Source: Planctomycetota bacterium (lineage in GTDB: Bacteria > Planctomycetota > Phycisphaerae > Phycisphaerales > SM1A02). From it: DNA of 45,370 nt. Below, one piece after another: positions 32,017-41,083 of the stretch. The stretch spans positions 1 to 45,370 of the forward strand of contig JAFMML010000024.1 in the NCBI GenBank assembly GCA_017859745.1. Direction: 5' to 3'. A model generated the notes under the pieces. That model made no database searches. It saw only the letters and a list, made by a program, of their open reading frames with translations, and had not been told where the DNA came from. The translations under genes were made by a program, and so were the position numbers. The first letter of the stretch is position 1; each line of letters starts with the position of its first letter.

Positions 32017-32661
32017 TCAACGGAGGGCCTTCAGCCTCGCCTCGACCCAGGCGGGGTCCGCCATGCCCAGTTCGATCCCGGCGATGTTTCCCGAAGCGTC
32101 CACGTAGACGAGCTTCGGAATGGTGTTGCCGGGATTGTGCGGGGCCAGTGCCGCACGGAACTCCGGTGTCGAGAGAAGCTCGACGAACGGGGTCTCGGTG
32201 TCTCCAAGATGCCGCTTCACCGCGGCGGCGCCACCTTGATCGACCGACACCGCCACCAGCGTCCCCTGCTCGGCAAGGCGTGGCGCCGCGGCAGTCAACA
32301 CACTGCGCAATCGCCGGCATGGACCGCACCAGGTCGCCCAGACCTCGATCAGCATCGGCCGGCCGGCGTACTCAGACAACGGCACCGCGCCACCGGCGAG
32401 ATCGGGCATGTCGAGGCGAAACACCGGTCCAAGCGATGCCGGATCGATCCTCGTCGCCGGAGCCGTCGTGTCTGCCGCGGTCGCAACGCCCCCGGAGCCG
32501 GCCGAGCCCGCATCTCCGCTCGCCGAGGCGGACCGGCCGAGTGTCCAGTCGACCATGCTCTCGCAGGTGGCGCAGGTGCCGGTCATGCCCATCGCGGCGA
32601 CGTAGACGACCGCGATCATCGGGATGGCGGCGATCTTCAAGGCGACGAGTGCTGACTTCAT
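32017..32661 (-). CDS. membrane-anchored TlpA/ResA-like thioredoxin
   Basis: The 214-residue protein has an N-terminal membrane anchor (about residues 8-26) followed by a CATC pair (residues 30-33) and a low-complexity Ala/Ser/Gly/Thr linker to about residue 70. The thioredoxin fold then runs from FRLDMPDLAGGAVPLSEYAG to the end. The active site is W111-C-G-P-C115 in LIEVWATWCGPCRRL, and the cis-Pro stretch is NTIPKLVYVD. TlpA/ResA proteins reduce disulfides outside the cytoplasmic membrane, for example during cytochrome c maturation. This fits a genome with a secreted di-haem protein. The extra CATC pair near the membrane is unusual and could relay electrons. Gene alone on the minus strand, divergent from the oxoprolinase. 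Confidence 0.9.
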   Translation of the reverse strand: MKSALVALKIAAIPMIAVVYVAAMGMTGTCATCESMVDWTLGRSASASGDAGSAGSGGVATAADTTAPATRIDPASLGPVFRLDMPDLAGGAVPLSEYAGRPMLIEVWATWCGPCRRLRSVLTAAAPRLAEQGTLVAVSVDQGGAAAVKRHLGDTETPFVELLSTPEFRAALAPHNPGNTIPKLVYVDASGNIAGIELGMADPAWVEARLKALR

Positions 32662-32938
32662 CGGGGTGGGATCCTCGGGCAGGGCGACGGTTCGACCATC
32701 GGTCTCCGGCAGGAGCGTAGGCGGTCGACGATCGGTCCGCCCCCAGACCGTTCGTCGCCTCCTTCATCATGCGCTCCAGAACCGACGTGGGCGACCACGA
32801 ATCCCCCGATCCGTCGCCGCGCTGCTCGACGAGGTCGTCGCGACGCATCGTTCTCGGAAGCGACTCCGCCGAGCGTCGACGACGCGCCCGGCGTCCGAGA
32901 TCCACCGCGGCGACACCCCCGCCCACTACGCTTTGCGG
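32662..32938. other. 277-nt divergent gap between thioredoxin and oxoprolinase genes
   Basis: It should hold both promoters. It is GC-rich, has no gene-like frame with its own start, and no clear palindromic operator. The frame of the oxoprolinase is open across it back to 32624, but the conserved part starts after the ATG at 32939. Confidence 0.3.
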
Positions 32939-35900
32939 ATGGCGAACGTCCCGTCCTGCGATCCGAACGGCCTGGCCGCCCCCCCGCGCGATCGCTGGCG
33001 GTTCGCCATCGACACCGGAGGCACGTTCACCGACTGCATCGCGGAGGCTCCAGGCGGCGAGGTCCGTCGCGTCAAGGTCCTCAGCAGCGGTCGACTGCGA
33101 GGCCTTCTCGTTCACTCCGCGGAGGGGCCTCGACTCGATCTTCCACTTCGCCCGGCCGGCGCGACGATGCTCGGCGCCTCCTGCCGACATCTCGCATCGG
33201 GTCGCGATGCGATCGTCGCCGACTTCGACTCCGAGACGGGACTCGCTCGATTCGAGGGCGCTCGCCTTCCCGAGGGCATCTGCGAACTCGACTTCTCCTG
33301 TTCGGCGCCGCGCCTGGCGATGGCGATCGTGCTCGGTGTGGCTCCCGACGCCATCGCGGTGCCCTGCGAGGTTCGGATCGCCACGACCCGCGGCACCAAC
33401 GCCCTCCTCGAGGGAAGGACGGCCCGGCCGGCGCTGGTGGTCAACCGGGGCTTCGCGGATCTCCTGCGCATCGGCGATCAGACGCGATCGGATCTCTTCG
33501 CCGCCTCCATCGAACCTCGGAGAATCCTGCACGGACCGGTGGTCGAGGTCGATCCTCGCCAGGACGCCGCCGGGCAAACGCTCGACCGCTCGACCGACCT
33601 CGACGAGGAGGCCCTGCGCCGAGAAGCCAAGGCGCTGGTCGAAAGCGGTCTCGACGCCGCCGCCGTCGCGCTGGTCCACGCCCATCGGGATCCTTCGCTG
33701 GAGCACCGCGTCCGCGCGGCGCTGACCGAGGCGGGTCTGCGTCGCGTGGTCTGTTCGACCGACCTCTCCCGCGATGGCGGATTGCTCGAGCGGGCCGGCA
33801 CCGCGGTCGTCGATGCGGCGCTCGACGAAGCGATTCGCGACTTCCTCCACTCGATCGGCGCTCCGCATGAACCGATCGCAGTGCAGGCGCTGACGAGCGC
33901 GGGCGGCCTCGTCGAGTCGTCGCGGTATCGGCCCGCGGAGAGCCTTCTGAGCGGCCCTGCGGGCGGGGCGGTCGGCGTCGCCGCGGTCGCCGCCCGGCTC
34001 GGCCTTGGTCCGGTGATCGGCTTCGACATGGGCGGTACCAGCACCGATGTCGTTCGCATCGCGGGCGAGGTGCCGGTCGCGTCGAGGACCCGCGTCGCTT
34101 CGACCACCCTCGCTTCGCCGTGCGTGGCGATACACACCGTGGCCGCGGGCGGCGGTTCGATCTGCACCGTCGACGCGGAAGGCCGTCTCGCGGTCGGGCC
34201 GGCGAGCGCGGGCGCCGATCCCGGACCCGCCTGCTACGGGCGCGGCGGTCCATTGACCGTCACCGACGTCAATCTGCTCCTCGGCCGCGTCGACCTCGGA
34301 CGATTCGGCGTTCCCGTCGACGCCGCCGCCGCCCGCGCCGAGGCGGAAGCGCTGAACGGGCGTCGCCATGCCGCAGGCGCCGACGAGGATCTGGAGACCA
34401 TGCTCGAGACTCTCCGAGCCATCGCCGACGAGCGGATGGCCGGCGCGATCGAGGCGGTCTCGTCGCGCGAAGGCTACGACCCGACATCGCACGCGCTGGT
34501 CGCCTTCGGCGGGGCCGGTGGCCAGCACGCGATCCCGATCGCGGAGCGACTGGGCATCGAGACGGTGGTGTTCCCAGCCGATGCGGGCCTGCTGAGCGCG
34601 GTGGGACTTCGCCACGCCCGCAGGGAGCGGCGCGGAACCCAGCCGGTCGATCGGCCCCTCGACGACTGCCTCGAACGGCTCGAGTCGCTCGCATCGAGTC
34701 TGACCGCCCGCGTCCGGGGCGAGCTCGCATCGACCGAGTCGTCGGCAGCGATCGAAGTCGATCTCCGACTGCAAGGCCACGAGCATGCGATCGGGCTCGC
34801 CCTGCACCCGATCGAGACCCTTCGGACCCGGTTCGAGGAGGCGTTCCGCCGCTGGTACGGCAGCCCGCCTCCGGCCCGTGGGCTCGAGGTCGTCTCGCTT
34901 CGCTGCGTCGCGTTCGAGAATCCATCAGGCGATCGGAAGCCGAGTGCCTCGCAGCACGACGACGGAGATGCGCCGGGCGCCACGAGCGGCCCACCGATCC
35001 CGTCGGCGGCAGCCGAGGCCGTGTCCGGCGCGGCGTCAGGAGTCGCCTCGGAAGCCGCCCTCCACGATCGCGGACATCTCGCCTCGGGCCACCGGCTCGA
35101 TGGCCCCGCGATCGTCGCCGATCGCACCGCCACGATCGTGATCGAGTCCGGATGGACCGTGTTCGTGGAGGCGACCGGGGATCTCGTGGCGAAACGGTCC
35201 GTCTCATCGCCGGCCACCGGCGGACCGTCGGCATCGCAGGTGCGTGCGTTGCCCGGGGAACTGCTCGCCGCAAGACTCGCCTCGATCGCCGAGGAGATGG
35301 GCGAGACGCTGCGCCGCACGGCGCTCTCGGTGAACATCAAGCACCGCCTCGACTACTCCTGCGCGATTCTCGACGGTCAGGGTCGACTCGTCGTCAACGC
35401 CCCGCATCTGCCGGTGCATCTCGGAGCCCTCGGTCTCGCCGCCCGCACCATCATGCGGACCACGACGTTTCGGCCTGGCGACGTCGTCGTGTGCAACCAC
35501 CCGGCCTTCGGCGGCTCGCATCTTCCCGACGTCACGGTGCTGACGCCGGTCTTCGCATCGCCCGAAGACGCCGAGCCGCTCGCGATCCTCGCCAACCGCG
35601 CCCACCACGCCGAGATCGGCGGGACCCGCCCGGGATCGATGCCGCCATCGGCAACGCGACTCGTCGAGGAGGGCGTGGCGATCCCCCCCATGAAGCTCGT
35701 CGCCGCCGGCGTCGGGGACTGGCCTGCCGTCGAGTGCCTCCTTCGCGAGGCCCCGCATCCGAGTCGGGCGGTCGAGGAGAACCTCGCCGACCTCGCCGCG
35801 CAGGTGGCCGCCAATCGCCGGGGTGAGGATCGACTGTCCGCCCTGCTCGAAGAGATCGGCACCGACGCCTTCGTCGCCGGCCTCGCCGACCTCGCCGCCC

Positions 35901-36850
35901 ACGGCGTGCGGACGTTCCGTACGGCGCTGCCGGACCTGCTGCCGAAGCCGCGACGGGCCCGGATCGAACTCGACGATGGAACCCCGATCGAGGTGGCGCT
36001 CTCGCGAACCGTGGACGACGCGGGCCCGCGGCTCCGCGTCGACTTCACCGGCACCGCGGGTGTGCACCCGGGCAACCTCAACGCGCCGCGGGCGATCGTG
36101 CAGGCGGCCACACTGTACGTGCTCCGGGTGCTGCTCGGGCCGGGCATCCCCCTGCACGAAGGCCTCTTCGACGCGATCGATCTCCTCGTTCCGCCCGGCC
36201 TCCTCGATCCGCCGTGCCCCGACGATCCCGCCGAGGCGCCCGCCGTCGCCGCAGGCAACACCGAGACCAGTCAGCGGGTCGTCGAGGCGCTCATGCTCGC
36301 CTTCGGGCGGATCGCCGCGGGCCAGGGCACCATGAACAACGTGCTGCTTGGGAACGACCGCTTCGGGACCTACGAGACGCTCGGCGGAGGCGCGGGCGCG
36401 ACCGCTGATGCAGGCGGCGCCTCGGCGGTCCACACCCACATGACCAACACCCGACTTGCGGATCCCGAGTTCGTCGAACGCCGCCATCCGCTGCGGATCG
36501 TCGAGTGCTCGATCCGTCGCGGCAGCGGCGGCGCCGGCCTACTCCGCGGCGGCGACGGACTCCGCAGGATCTACGAGGCCCTCGAACCGATCACCGCGTG
36601 CGTGGTCTCCGAACACCGGCGTCTCGGCCCGCCCGGGCTCGAAGGCGGCGACGCCGGCACGGTCGGCCGCCAGCGCCTGCGTCGCGCCGACGGCACCGTC
36701 GTCGAACTCGAGGGTCGGTGCGAGGTGCGGCTCGAGCCGGGCGATCGGCTCGAGATCGAGACTCCCGGCGGTGGCGGGTGGGGGCGGGCTGCAGCGGTCG
36801 AGCCCGGCCTCGACATGCACGCGCACGACGGCTCGGGCGATGGCGAGTGA
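32939..36850 (+). CDS. full-length 5-oxoprolinase (hydantoinase A and B domains fused)
   Basis: From the ATG at 32939 this is a 1303-residue ATP-dependent amidohydrolase that opens 5-oxo-L-proline to glutamate, or acts on a related hydantoin. The N-terminal hydantoinase A half begins with [11 protein letters not shown] (D25) and contains [10 protein letters not shown], the hallmark [19 protein letters not shown] near 361, TVAAGGGSI and [18 protein letters not shown]. From about 775 the hydantoinase B half has [65 protein letters not shown] and [14 protein letters not shown]. The halves are joined by an Ala/Ser-rich linker (~665-700) and a short beta segment. Many bacteria encode the halves separately; here they are one protein, as in eukaryotic OPLAH. 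It stands alone. Confidence 0.93.
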   Translation: MANVPSCDPNGLAAPPRDRWRFAIDTGGTFTDCIAEAPGGEVRRVKVLSSGRLRGLLVHSAEGPRLDLPLRPAGATMLGASCRHLASGRDAIVADFDSETGLARFEGARLPEGICELDFSCSAPRLAMAIVLGVAPDAIAVPCEVRIATTRGTNALLEGRTARPALVVNRGFADLLRIGDQTRSDLFAASIEPRRILHGPVVEVDPRQDAAGQTLDRSTDLDEEALRREAKALVESGLDAAAVALVHAHRDPSLEHRVRAALTEAGLRRVVCSTDLSRDGGLLERAGTAVVDAALDEAIRDFLHSIGAPHEPIAVQALTSAGGLVESSRYRPAESLLSGPAGGAVGVAAVAARLGLGPVIGFDMGGTSTDVVRIAGEVPVASRTRVASTTLASPCVAIHTVAAGGGSICTVDAEGRLAVGPASAGADPGPACYGRGGPLTVTDVNLLLGRVDLGRFGVPVDAAAARAEAEALNGRRHAAGADEDLETMLETLRAIADERMAGAIEAVSSREGYDPTSHALVAFGGAGGQHAIPIAERLGIETVVFPADAGLLSAVGLRHARRERRGTQPVDRPLDDCLERLESLASSLTARVRGELASTESSAAIEVDLRLQGHEHAIGLALHPIETLRTRFEEAFRRWYGSPPPARGLEVVSLRCVAFENPSGDRKPSASQHDDGDAPGATSGPPIPSAAAEAVSGAASGVASEAALHDRGHLASGHRLDGPAIVADRTATIVIESGWTVFVEATGDLVAKRSVSSPATGGPSASQVRALPGELLAARLASIAEEMGETLRRTALSVNIKHRLDYSCAILDGQGRLVVNAPHLPVHLGALGLAARTIMRTTTFRPGDVVVCNHPAFGGSHLPDVTVLTPVFASPEDAEPLAILANRAHHAEIGGTRPGSMPPSATRLVEEGVAIPPMKLVAAGVGDWPAVECLLREAPHPSRAVEENLADLAAQVAANRRGEDRLSALLEEIGTDAFVAGLADLAAHGVRTFRTALPDLLPKPRRARIELDDGTPIEVALSRTVDDAGPRLRVDFTGTAGVHPGNLNAPRAIVQAATLYVLRVLLGPGIPLHEGLFDAIDLLVPPGLLDPPCPDDPAEAPAVAAGNTETSQRVVEALMLAFGRIAAGQGTMNNVLLGNDRFGTYETLGGGAGATADAGGASAVHTHMTNTRLADPEFVERRHPLRIVECSIRRGSGGAGLLRGGDGLRRIYEALEPITACVVSEHRRLGPPGLEGGDAGTVGRQRLRRADGTVVELEGRCEVRLEPGDRLEIETPGGGGWGRAAAVEPGLDMHAHDGSGDGE

Positions 36851-37152
36851 ACGGGTGAAGTCGTGAACCGGCACGACCGCTCCCGATGAGACGCGGACCG
36901 CCGAGGCGGAGCAGACACCGCCGCGTCGCGCCGGCGTGTTCGACCGCGAAAGTTGGTTCATGCGGGGCACCGCCGGCTTCTTCGCCGCGTCCGGGTCGAG
37001 CCGCGACGAGGTGCGACGGCCATCGCACCCGAAGGCGGGCGACAGCACACGAGGGGCGCACGACAACGGCCGCCCCGAAGGACGGCCGTTGTTGGTGTGC
37101 TCTGTCACCGAACCGGGGTCCGCGAACGGATCACCGGTCCGATGGAGTCGAT
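36851..37152. other. 302-nt gap between convergent oxoprolinase and PEP-CTERM-like genes
   Basis: No gene is visible. The only clear element is the hairpin at 37063-37092, described separately; the rest is GC-rich sequence without repeats. Confidence 0.4.
37063..37092. terminator. 10-bp hairpin after the PEP-CTERM-like gene
   Basis: ACAACGGCCG (37063-37072) pairs with CGGCCGTTGT (37083-37092) around CCCCGAAGGA. It lies 61 nt beyond the stop of the minus-strand gene at 37153 and 212 nt beyond the oxoprolinase stop. The stem ends in TTGT on each strand. The loop is nearly the same as in the hairpin at 38104-38133, which also follows a PEP-CTERM-like gene. Confidence 0.65.
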
Positions 37153-37689
37153 TCAGCGACGACGGCGGCTGCCGGCGAGGCCTGCGAGGCCAAGCAGGGC
37201 GACCGCACCGGGGGCGGGCACGATGGTGCCGAACAGCGTCACGCTGACGTTGTTGTACGAAACCTCGCCACCGGTGGTCCAACCGTTGCCGATGCCGAGA
37301 GTCCAGACACCGTCGGACTGAGCTCCGTGCACGACGTTGTCCGAGTAGGTTCCCGCGGCAGCGGATCCCGAGCCATCGAACGCCCAGGTGCCCTGACTCG
37401 GGAATCCGAAGTCGGTGTTGAATCCACCCCACGAGACGCCCTCGAGGCCCGGGCCGATCAGCACGAAGACCATGTCCGAGGCCCAGGCGCCGCCGGCGTC
37501 GAGGGGATTGAAGTCGAAGATGATCTCAAAACCAACCATCTCGCCACTCAGGTTGAACTCGTACGTGTTGATGTTGTTGCCGGCGAGCAGGTTGTCGCCG
37601 AGATCGAGGGTGACATCCGCATTCGCGGCACCCGCACACGCCATCGCCGCAACCGCGGCCAGTCCGATTCCTCTCTTCACGTTCTTCAT
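37153..37689 (-). CDS. secreted protein with PEP-CTERM-like sorting signal (copy 3)
   Basis: The 178-residue precursor starts with a signal peptide (GIGLAAVAAMACAGAANA) behind a GGGAAGAG ribosome site. The mature part is a beta-rich domain of about 130 residues with acidic and aromatic residues (FEIIFDFNPLDAGGAWASDMV, WTLGIGNGWTTGGEVSYNNV) reminiscent of a jellyroll. The C-terminus is VPAPGAVALLGLAGLAG followed by SRRRR: a proline motif, a short membrane helix and a basic tail, the three parts of a PEP-CTERM sorting signal. The processed protein should be released from or held at the envelope by an exosortase-type enzyme. Its function is unknown. Confidence 0.85.
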   Translation of the reverse strand: MKNVKRGIGLAAVAAMACAGAANADVTLDLGDNLLAGNNINTYEFNLSGEMVGFEIIFDFNPLDAGGAWASDMVFVLIGPGLEGVSWGGFNTDFGFPSQGTWAFDGSGSAAAGTYSDNVVHGAQSDGVWTLGIGNGWTTGGEVSYNNVSVTLFGTIVPAPGAVALLGLAGLAGSRRRR

Positions 37690-38163
37690 GTCTCTTCCCT
37701 TCTGGTTTCTACGGGGTGATTGTCACCCCTTGATCCTCGTCGAGCCGTCTCTCGGCATCGGCCCGGAGCGTACCGGACCGAGGCTCCTTGCTTGACGACC
37801 CCTCCCATGGTGGTCCAACTCGCGTGGCTCCCTCGCGAGAACCATACGACCGGCGCAATCCCTACAACCGGAAGTCTGACTGCGAATCGATCCTTGGCAA
37901 GGGGGAAGGTCGATTTTTCGCCGGGTTTGCGAACTCGAGTCGACACCCCCTCCGGAGTGGCGACCGTTCCCGTTGCGGGTGCCGAGCACGCGGCCGCTGG
38001 CCGTCCTGGAGCCGCCGACAGCGAGGATTCCCGACCCAGATCAACGAGATGTCCCATCTTGACGCGCGACCTCGTGACCGAGGCGACGCATCGCACCAAT
38101 GAAAACCGGCCACCCCCGAAGGGATGGCCGGTTCGATGCACAGCGTCAAGAGACCGATCGAGG
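37690..38163 (-). promoter_or_regulatory. 474-nt gap with leader hairpin before the third PEP-CTERM-like gene
   Basis: GGGGTGA-TTG-TCACCCC at 37713-37729 is a perfect 7-bp inverted repeat 24 nt upstream of the start at 37689. It could be an operator or a leader hairpin. At the far end is the terminator of the preceding gene (38104-38133). The stretch 37800-38100 is GC-rich and has no convincing gene; a weak pair TTGTAG/TATGGT (minus strand, about 37835-37870) is the only promoter-like match and is not reliable. Confidence 0.4.
38104..38133 (-). terminator. intrinsic terminator of the P-domain gene
   Basis: AACCGGCCA (38104-38112) pairs with TGGCCGGTT (38125-38133), and CCC-GAA-GGG pairs inside the loop. 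On the minus strand the stem is followed by TTTTC, so this is a rho-independent terminator 30 nt after the stop at 38164. Its CCCCGAAGG loop is shared with the hairpin at 37063-37092. Confidence 0.8.
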
Positions 38164-38817
38164 TCAGTGGCGGCGTCGGCGGCCGGCGAGACCGGCGAGA
38201 CCGAGCAGTGCCACCGCACCGGGTGCGGGCACCGGAGTGCCCTCGATGATCAGGACCCACTTGAAGAGGGTGCCGTCGTCGCCCGCGGCGAAGGTGTCCT
38301 CGACATCGAGTCGCCAGGTGCCCGAGGAGAGGTCGCCCGCGAAGGCGGCGTCCATCGAGACGTAGTCCGACGACCCGTTGCCGGTCGCATAGAACGGCAG
38401 CGACGGAATCACGCCCCCGAATCCGGCGTCGTCGGCGGCCTGCCAGAGGCTCCGCACCGTCGGATCCGAAGGGTCGTACCACGCGTCGCTGAACGAGTAC
38501 GCCCCGTCGAACTCCGCCGGCGACCCGAAGGAACCGCCGCCCACTCCGCCGAAGAGCGACGCCGTGGCGCCGCTCTCGACGTGGGTGAGGGTCACGACCA
38601 GATCACCGATCCAGTCGTGCTGCAGGCCGACCAGCTGAACCTCGATGCTGAGGTTCTGAAGCGGGGTGCCGTGCTCGCTGCCGATGACGATCGACGACGA
38701 GTGGATTTCGCTGCCGTTGATCTCGAAGCCCGAGGCGGTCTCGAGAATGAGTGCCGCCGAGGCGATCGAGGGGCAGAGGGCGATGCCGCCCACCATGCCG
38801 AGCAGTCGAGTGGTCAT
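38164..38817 (-). CDS. secreted P-domain-like protein with PEP-CTERM-like sorting signal (copy 2)
   Basis: The start at 38817 gives 217 residues, with GAGAG about 8 nt upstream. A signal peptide (LLGMVGGIALCPSIASA) is followed by a beta-rich domain. Its elements PLQNLSIEVQLVGLQHDWIG, DLVVTLTHVESGATASLFGG and SSGTWRLDVEDTFAAGDDGTL..WVLIIEG follow the proprotein-convertase P domain, usually the C-terminal domain of subtilisin-like proteases and here present without a protease. The C-terminus TPVPAPGAVALLGLAGLAG plus RRRRH is a sorting signal of the same type as its neighbours. The gene starts 57 nt after the stop of copy 1 and probably shares its transcript. The P domain may act in adhesion or calcium-dependent binding. 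Confidence 0.87.
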   Translation of the reverse strand: MTTRLLGMVGGIALCPSIASAALILETASGFEINGSEIHSSSIVIGSEHGTPLQNLSIEVQLVGLQHDWIGDLVVTLTHVESGATASLFGGVGGGSFGSPAEFDGAYSFSDAWYDPSDPTVRSLWQAADDAGFGGVIPSLPFYATGNGSSDYVSMDAAFAGDLSSGTWRLDVEDTFAAGDDGTLFKWVLIIEGTPVPAPGAVALLGLAGLAGRRRRH

Positions 38818-38874
38818 GGAATTCTCTCTTTCAGGAGGGAGGGAAAGGCTGAGAGAAACGTCTTCCAATCGCAC

Positions 38875-39408
38875 TCAGGCGCGGCGACGGCGGCTGCCGG
38901 CGAGACCAGCGACACCCAGCAGGGCCAGAGCGCCCGGCGCGGGAACGTAGTCGACGGTGATGGTGCCGCTCAGCCACACGCCGTTGGGGACGACACCCGC
39001 GTCGTAGAAGCCCTCGAAGAACTCCATCCGCAGGATGCCATCTTCGGCGACGTCGAACGCAAATCCGAGGTCCACGAGATCGGCGGAGCCGCTGTTCGCT
39101 TCCGGGAGGTTGCCGCCGGGATTGCTGGTGGACGAGGGCGTGAGAAACACGAAGTTCTCCGCGGTGCTGCCGAAGGCGATCGTCATCTCATCGAGCCAGC
39201 TGCCGCCGTTGGCCTGGATGACCACGTCCCACGCGAGACCGACCACGGTCGCGTTGGGAAGCAGTTCGAAGGTCAGGACGGTGTTTTCGGGACTGCCGAG
39301 GGAGTTGAAGCTCTCGATCCCCGACACGTCCACCACCAGCGACTCCTGGGCCGAAGCCGCCGCCGTCAGCGCGCACGCTGCCACACCCGCACAAAGAATG
39401 CTCTTCAT
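38875..39408 (-). CDS. secreted protein with PEP-CTERM-like sorting signal (copy 1)
   Basis: Two ATGs stand side by side (39411 and 39408); AGGAG 5 nt before the second favours 39408, giving 177 residues. A signal peptide (SILCAGVAACALTAAASAQ) is followed by a beta-rich domain with TVVGLAWDVVIQANGGSWLDEM, GFAFDVAEDGILRMEFFEGF and WLSGTITVDY. The tail VPAPGALALLGVAGLAG plus SRRRRA matches the other two. The body is not clearly homologous to copies 2 or 3, except for the general jellyroll-like look. A sigma-70-like promoter lies about 150 nt upstream. The function is unknown; anchoring at the cell surface or in an extracellular matrix is likely. Confidence 0.85.
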   Translation of the reverse strand: MKSILCAGVAACALTAAASAQESLVVDVSGIESFNSLGSPENTVLTFELLPNATVVGLAWDVVIQANGGSWLDEMTIAFGSTAENFVFLTPSSTSNPGGNLPEANSGSADLVDLGFAFDVAEDGILRMEFFEGFYDAGVVPNGVWLSGTITVDYVPAPGALALLGVAGLAGSRRRRA

Positions 39409-39798
39409 CATGTCTCCTCTCACGAAAAGGGAACTCTGTCCACCGCGACCTGAGAGTTGCCGCGGCAAGCAAGGGGGTTCGTCGCCGTCGGTGGGAAGCC
39501 TTCGGAGACGGACTGCGACCACGCAGTCTGTGAAAACCTAATTCAGAATCTCGACCGGTCAAGCCGGAATCCGAAAGTTGCCGAGGTTCGCCAATCGTGG
39601 TCCGAGAGCCTTGGCCCGCGATGGGCTCGATGGGCGCCATCGAACATGGAATCGGACTCGCGGCGACCGCCGGCAACGAGACCCGACCCCCACCCGCAAC
39701 GCCGCGCCAAGATCGACTCGGCACCGACGACCCTCACCCCCTTGGGGTCGTCCACGGCGGCAGGAATCCGGTCCCGAGCTTCACCACGGCATCCCCAA
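39409..39798. other. 390-nt gap between YmdB-like and PEP-CTERM-like genes
   Basis: Both flanking genes are on the minus strand. Apart from the promoter candidate at 39540-39562 it holds no gene: frames through it have neither starts with ribosome sites nor recognisable protein. It is locally less GC-rich around 39525-39560, as expected for a promoter. Confidence 0.4.
39540..39562 (-). promoter_or_regulatory. sigma-70-like promoter of the PEP-CTERM-like cluster
   Basis: On the minus strand TTGACC (39562-39557) is followed after about 16-17 nt by TAGGTT, near 39540-39535. The same TTGACCGG word occurs upstream of the large Cys-rich gene at 20084. The distance to the copy 1 start is about 130-150 nt. 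Confidence 0.4.
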
Positions 39799-40617
39799 TC
39801 AGATCGAACGCTGTTGGAACCCCGGCGTGACGAACGGCTCGATCCGGCGACAACGCCGCGACGCCGGGTCGATCGCCACAAGGCACCCCCCCACCGCCTC
39901 GCGGCCACGCGCCACCTCGTAGGGGACGTGGACTCCGGTGGTCATGTGCCGCAAGACCGCCGAGGCGTCCCGACCGATCACCGAGTCGTAGGGACCGGTC
40001 ATGCCGACATCGCTGATGAATCCGGTCCCCTGCCGAAGGATGCGGGCGTCGGCCGTGGGGACGTGGGTGTGGGTTCCCAGCACCGCCGAGACCCGCCCAT
40101 CGAGGTGGAGGCCAAGGGCAGTCTTCTCGCTGGTGGCCTCCATGTGGGCCTCGACCAGGACGATCGGCTCCCGCTCGGGAATCCCGGCGAGGATCCGATC
40201 GGCACAGGCGAAGGGGTCGTCCGCGGGCAGGTTCATGCCGACCCGGCCCAGCACCGTGAACACCCAGAGGTCCCGGGGGCACGCTGGCGACGGGGGAATC
40301 CGGATGAGGGAGGTTCCAGGCGCGTTCGCCGACAGGTTGGCGGGCCTCAGAACCGGCGTGTCGGGATCCTCGAGCAGCGGCACCACCCGCCGATCCCGGT
40401 AGGCGTGGTCCCCCAGTGTCAGGGCGTCCGCCCCCAAGGCAAACAACTTGGCGGCGATGTCGGGACTGAGACCCGAGCCGTTGCGGGCGTTCTCGGCGTT
40501 CACGATCACCCGATGCGGCGAGAACCGCTCACGCAGCCCCGGCAGTTCCCTCGTCAGAATCTCGCGGCCCGGGGTGCCGACGACGTCGCCGATGAACAGG
40601 ATTCGCAACTCGTCCAA
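39799..40617 (-). CDS. ymdB: YmdB-family metallophosphoesterase (2',3'-cyclic nucleotide type)
   Basis: The best start is the TTG at 40617: GAGAGG lies 7 nt upstream, and the protein then opens with LDELRILFIGDVVGTPGR, exactly where the family begins. The 272-residue product has the metal-ligand blocks of this calcineurin-like family in order: GDVVG, NAENARNGSG, LTLGDHAYRD, LVEAHMEATSEK and VLGTHTHVPTAD, plus the late ISDVGMTGPYDSVIG. YmdB-type enzymes hydrolyse phosphodiesters such as 2',3'-cAMP and affect RNA decay and biofilm formation in Bacillus. The usual GNH block reads GDH here. The gene stands alone. The ATG at 40692 would add 25 residues not seen in the family. Confidence 0.87.
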   Translation of the reverse strand: MDELRILFIGDVVGTPGREILTRELPGLRERFSPHRVIVNAENARNGSGLSPDIAAKLFALGADALTLGDHAYRDRRVVPLLEDPDTPVLRPANLSANAPGTSLIRIPPSPACPRDLWVFTVLGRVGMNLPADDPFACADRILAGIPEREPIVLVEAHMEATSEKTALGLHLDGRVSAVLGTHTHVPTADARILRQGTGFISDVGMTGPYDSVIGRDASAVLRHMTTGVHVPYEVARGREAVGGCLVAIDPASRRCRRIEPFVTPGFQQRSI

Positions 40618-41083
40618 GGTCGCGCCTCTCCCTGAGTCCTGGGTGCGATGATGCCTGCCGGGGCGGTCGTGCGTCGATTCGACGCGTGACATCCATCGGT
40701 CGTGCGGTAGACTCTACCGACCGGGAGGCCGTTTCGTATCAGCACACCGAGTCTCGTCCTCGTCCGGCGTCCACCACGCTCGGCAGGGTTCGGGCGTTCA
40801 GGGCGTCTGCGACACTCCGTGTCACCGTCTGCGACACCACAGGTGTCGATGCGTGTCGATGCGTGTCGGCAGGCATCGAAAGAGCGAGAACGCTTCAGAG
40901 CGTGCCCGGAGATCGATCCGACCCAGCGTGAACTGCTTCTCGAATCCGCTGCGATCCTTCGGCGCACTCACGGGTCCGATTCCGCGGGTCGCCACCATCG
41001 CCCCGCACCGACCCCATTCCGACCCAGTCCGCATTCAGTCGGTCCGCGTCCAGTCCATGTCGCGACCATCGCGAGTTCTCAGC
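40618..41083. promoter_or_regulatory. 466-nt divergent region with a cluster of GTGTC/GACAC motifs
   Basis: The minus-strand YmdB gene and the plus-strand DUF3553-like gene diverge from here. GACAC-TCC-GTGTC (40812-40824) is followed by the perfect palindrome CGACACC-ACA-GGTGTCG (40833-40849) and two tandem copies of GATGCGTGTC (40849-40868). The spacing of the half-sites is close to one helical turn, as expected for an operator bound by a dimeric regulator. Near 41020-41060 several CAGTC/GGTCC words recur without clear order. No convincing gene is present. Confidence 0.5.

Noticed and set aside
37788-38102. 104-residue plus-strand frame in the gap between PEP-CTERM-like genes
   Set aside because: The sequence lacks protein-like composition and overlaps the presumed promoter and leader of the minus-strand gene.
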